Shown piece by piece: positions 62,597 through 64,000 of a stretch of DNA of 64,000 bases. The DNA is from Alphaproteobacteria bacterium (GTDB lineage Bacteria; Pseudomonadota; Alphaproteobacteria; Micropepsales; Micropepsaceae). Numbering within the stretch: position 1 is the first letter of the stretch; each line of letters begins with the position of its first letter. The stretch covers positions 248,001-312,000 of the forward strand of contig WGMH01000003.1 of assembly GCA_016125165.1 (NCBI GenBank), given 5' to 3'. A program made the position numbers and the translations under genes. The notes beneath the pieces are model-generated. The model was not told the origin of the DNA. It ran no database searches and worked only from the letters and a program-made list of their open reading frames with translations.

Positions 62597-64000
62597 CTAA
62601 ACCGTCTCGACCGCCGAAACGCCAGGCAGCGATTTGATGGCACCGCGCAGAGCGCCGGTAACGAGCTGGCGCTGCGGGAGTTTGATCTCCACTTCCTGAC
62701 CGTGTTCGCCAGGCACCACGATAGTAACGATGCCTTTGCCGGGCGTTTTCAATTGCACGGCGATGGCGTTGAGGCCCGTCATGTTCTCCAGATAGATGCG
62801 CAAGCCCTCGCCCGCATCGGCAGCGGCCTTTTCGAGATCGGACACCGAAAGCGCGCGCAGCTTCAGTTCCTCGCCTTCCCATGTGGCGTTCACTTTCAGC
62901 AGCACGGACTTGCCAGCTTCCAGCAGCGGGCGCGAGGCCTGCAACACTTCAGGGAAGAACATCACTTCATACATGCCGGTGGGATCGGAGAACGACACGA
63001 ACGCATAGTTCTGGTCGTTGCGGCCGCGCCGCTCGGATTTGCGGATGATCGTGCCTGCCATCACCGGCTGCGAGGAAGAGCGGCGGTCCTCCAGAATTTG
63101 CGCATAGGTCGCAGCCTGAAGGCGCGTGAGCGCGGTGCGGTAATTGTCGAGCGGATGGCCCGACAGATAAAAGCCGATGGCGCTGAACTCTTCGCCGAGG
63201 CGCTCATGCGGCAGCCAATCTTCGGTGAGCAAGAGACGCAGGTCATTATCTTCCGGTGCGACATCGCCAAAGAGCGTGGACTGGCCGGTCTCCCGCTCGC
63301 GCGCGGTGCGGGCGGCATCGCTCAGTATGGCATCGGCGGATTCCACGAGCTGGCGGCGGTTGGGATTGAGGCCGTCGAACGCGCCCGCCTTCGCCAGGCT
63401 TTCAAACGCACGCTTGTTGACGAGCTTGGGATCGACCCTCCGCGCGAAATCGCCGATGGACTGGAACGGGCCCTCCGCCGCGCGCAGGTCGGTGACGTGA
63501 TCCATCGCCTGACGGCCAACACCTTTCACCGCGGCAAGCGCATAGAAGATCACCTGCTTTTCGTGATCGCATGTGAACGGTGCGGCAGAACGGTTGATGT
63601 CCGGCGGTAACACCTTGATGCCAAGCCGCTGTGCTTCCTGACGGAAGATATTGAGCCGGTCCGTGTTGCCGATATCGAGCGTCATCGAGGCGGCGAGAAA
63701 TTCCACCGGATAGTTCGCCTTCAGATAGGCTGTCTGGTAGGCCACCTGCGCATAGGCCGCGGCGTGGCCCTTGTTGAAGCCATAACCGGCAAATTTGGCG
63801 GCCTGTTCGAAAATGGAATCGGCAATCGACGGCAGAATGCCCTTCTCGCTAGCGCCCTTGACGAAGCGATTGCGATGAACCGCCATTTCACTGGCGATCT
63901 TCTTGCCCATCGCGCGGCGCAGCAGATCGGCTTCGCCGAGCGAATAGCCGGCAAGTTCGCGCGCAATGTTCATGACGTCTTCCTGATACGTCATGACGCC
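62597..64000 (-). CDS. dnaE: DNA polymerase III alpha subunit, C-terminal part (cut by right edge)
   Basis: The gene starts beyond the right edge; about 468 C-terminal residues are visible. They include the end of the polymerase core (GEADLLRRAMGKK, FAGYGFNKGHAAAYA, AYLKANYPVEFLAA), the tandem helix-hairpin-helix region (GVGRQAMDHV, KRAFESLAKAGAFD) and the OB-fold (PVMAGTIIRKSERRGRNDQNYAFVSF). It is the replicative DnaE type: PolC would carry an inserted exonuclease, and DnaE2 lacks some tail blocks. It copies the chromosome as part of the Pol III holoenzyme. Confidence 0.96.
   Translation of the reverse strand, partial: GVMTYQEDVMNIARELAGYSLGEADLLRRAMGKKIASEMAVHRNRFVKGASEKGILPSIADSIFEQAAKFAGYGFNKGHAAAYAQVAYQTAYLKANYPVEFLAASMTLDIGNTDRLNIFRQEAQRLGIKVLPPDINRSAAPFTCDHEKQVIFYALAAVKGVGRQAMDHVTDLRAAEGPFQSIGDFARRVDPKLVNKRAFESLAKAGAFDGLNPNRRQLVESADAILSDAARTARERETGQSTLFGDVAPEDNDLRLLLTEDWLPHERLGEEFSAIGFYLSGHPLDNYRTALTRLQAATYAQILEDRRSSSQPVMAGTIIRKSERRGRNDQNYAFVSFSDPTGMYEVMFFPEVLQASRPLLEAGKSVLLKVNATWEGEELKLRALSVSDLEKAAADAGEGLRIYLENMTGLNAIAVQLKTPGKGIVTIVVPGEHGQEVEIKLPQRQLVTGALRGAIKSLPGVSAVETV

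Overview
The window is chromosomal DNA of an alphaproteobacterium, at high but not extreme G+C. The supporting evidence is: a pyruvate dehydrogenase E1-beta subunit with its own N-terminal lipoyl domain; a LexA gene preceded by the alphaproteobacterial SOS box GTTC-N7-GTTC; a ComEC without the metallo-beta-lactamase domain; and gene orders typical of the class (secG-pyrG-kdsA-eno-ftsB-pdh, trpGDC-moaC-moeA-lexA-comEC, and lpxD-ompH-bamA-rseP-dxr-cdsA-uppS-frr-pyrH-tsf-rpsB read backwards). I cannot name the genus. I saw no rRNA, tRNA or CRISPR array.

Layout. 1-6.6 kb: end of msrA, a secreted gamma-glutamyltranspeptidase-like enzyme, a CtaG-like and a Sco-like cytochrome oxidase assembly factor, a cold-shock protein with a long leader, small proteins (one RMF-like) and a lipase-like hydrolase. 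6.7-15.3 kb (minus): pdhA-pdhB-DUF5076-like-GFA-pdhC-two DUF3667 membrane paralogues-lpdA, apparently one transcription unit, preceded by ftsB. 15.5-25.1 kb: eno, kdsA, pyrG, secG and tpiA, interrupted by accessory genes (a ParE-type and a BrnT-type toxin-antitoxin pair, a MAPEG protein, a GIY-YIG protein, a polysaccharide export protein and a degenerate receiver protein). 25.2-28.6 kb: PpiD-like chaperone and trpE. 28.6-34.3 kb: an interruption between trpE and trpG, partly A/T-richer, holding unknown genes, a decayed antitoxin gene, a sulfotransferase-like protein, a DUF1801 protein, a divergent polysaccharide deacetylase and mmsA. 34.4-43.4 kb: trpG-trpD-trpC-moaC(+HTH)-moeA, lexA, comEC and gltA. 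43.8-45.9 kb: an A/T-richer unit flanked by inverted 26-bp repeats, coding for a one-domain tyrosine recombinase and a protein with diadenylate-cyclase-like DGA and RHR motifs. 46.1-61.0 kb (minus): lipid A, outer-membrane assembly, isoprenoid/phospholipid and translation genes from rpsB to lpxB. The window ends with an aminotransferase and the 3' part of dnaE.

How the genes fit together. Most of the window is core: acetyl-CoA supply (PDH, enolase, TpiA, citrate synthase), tryptophan and molybdenum-cofactor synthesis, Kdo and lipid A synthesis, BamA-dependent envelope assembly, and ribosomal factors. Accessory DNA sits at the joints between these conserved blocks. The strongest candidate for something undescribed is the recombinase plus DAC-like pair at 43.8-45.9 kb, with a third copy of its terminal repeat just after trpE. 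Other notable points are a MoaC-HTH fusion, a BrnT promoter filled by operator palindromes and predicted to be leaderless, a phospho-acceptor-less receiver protein, and a structured rpsB leader.
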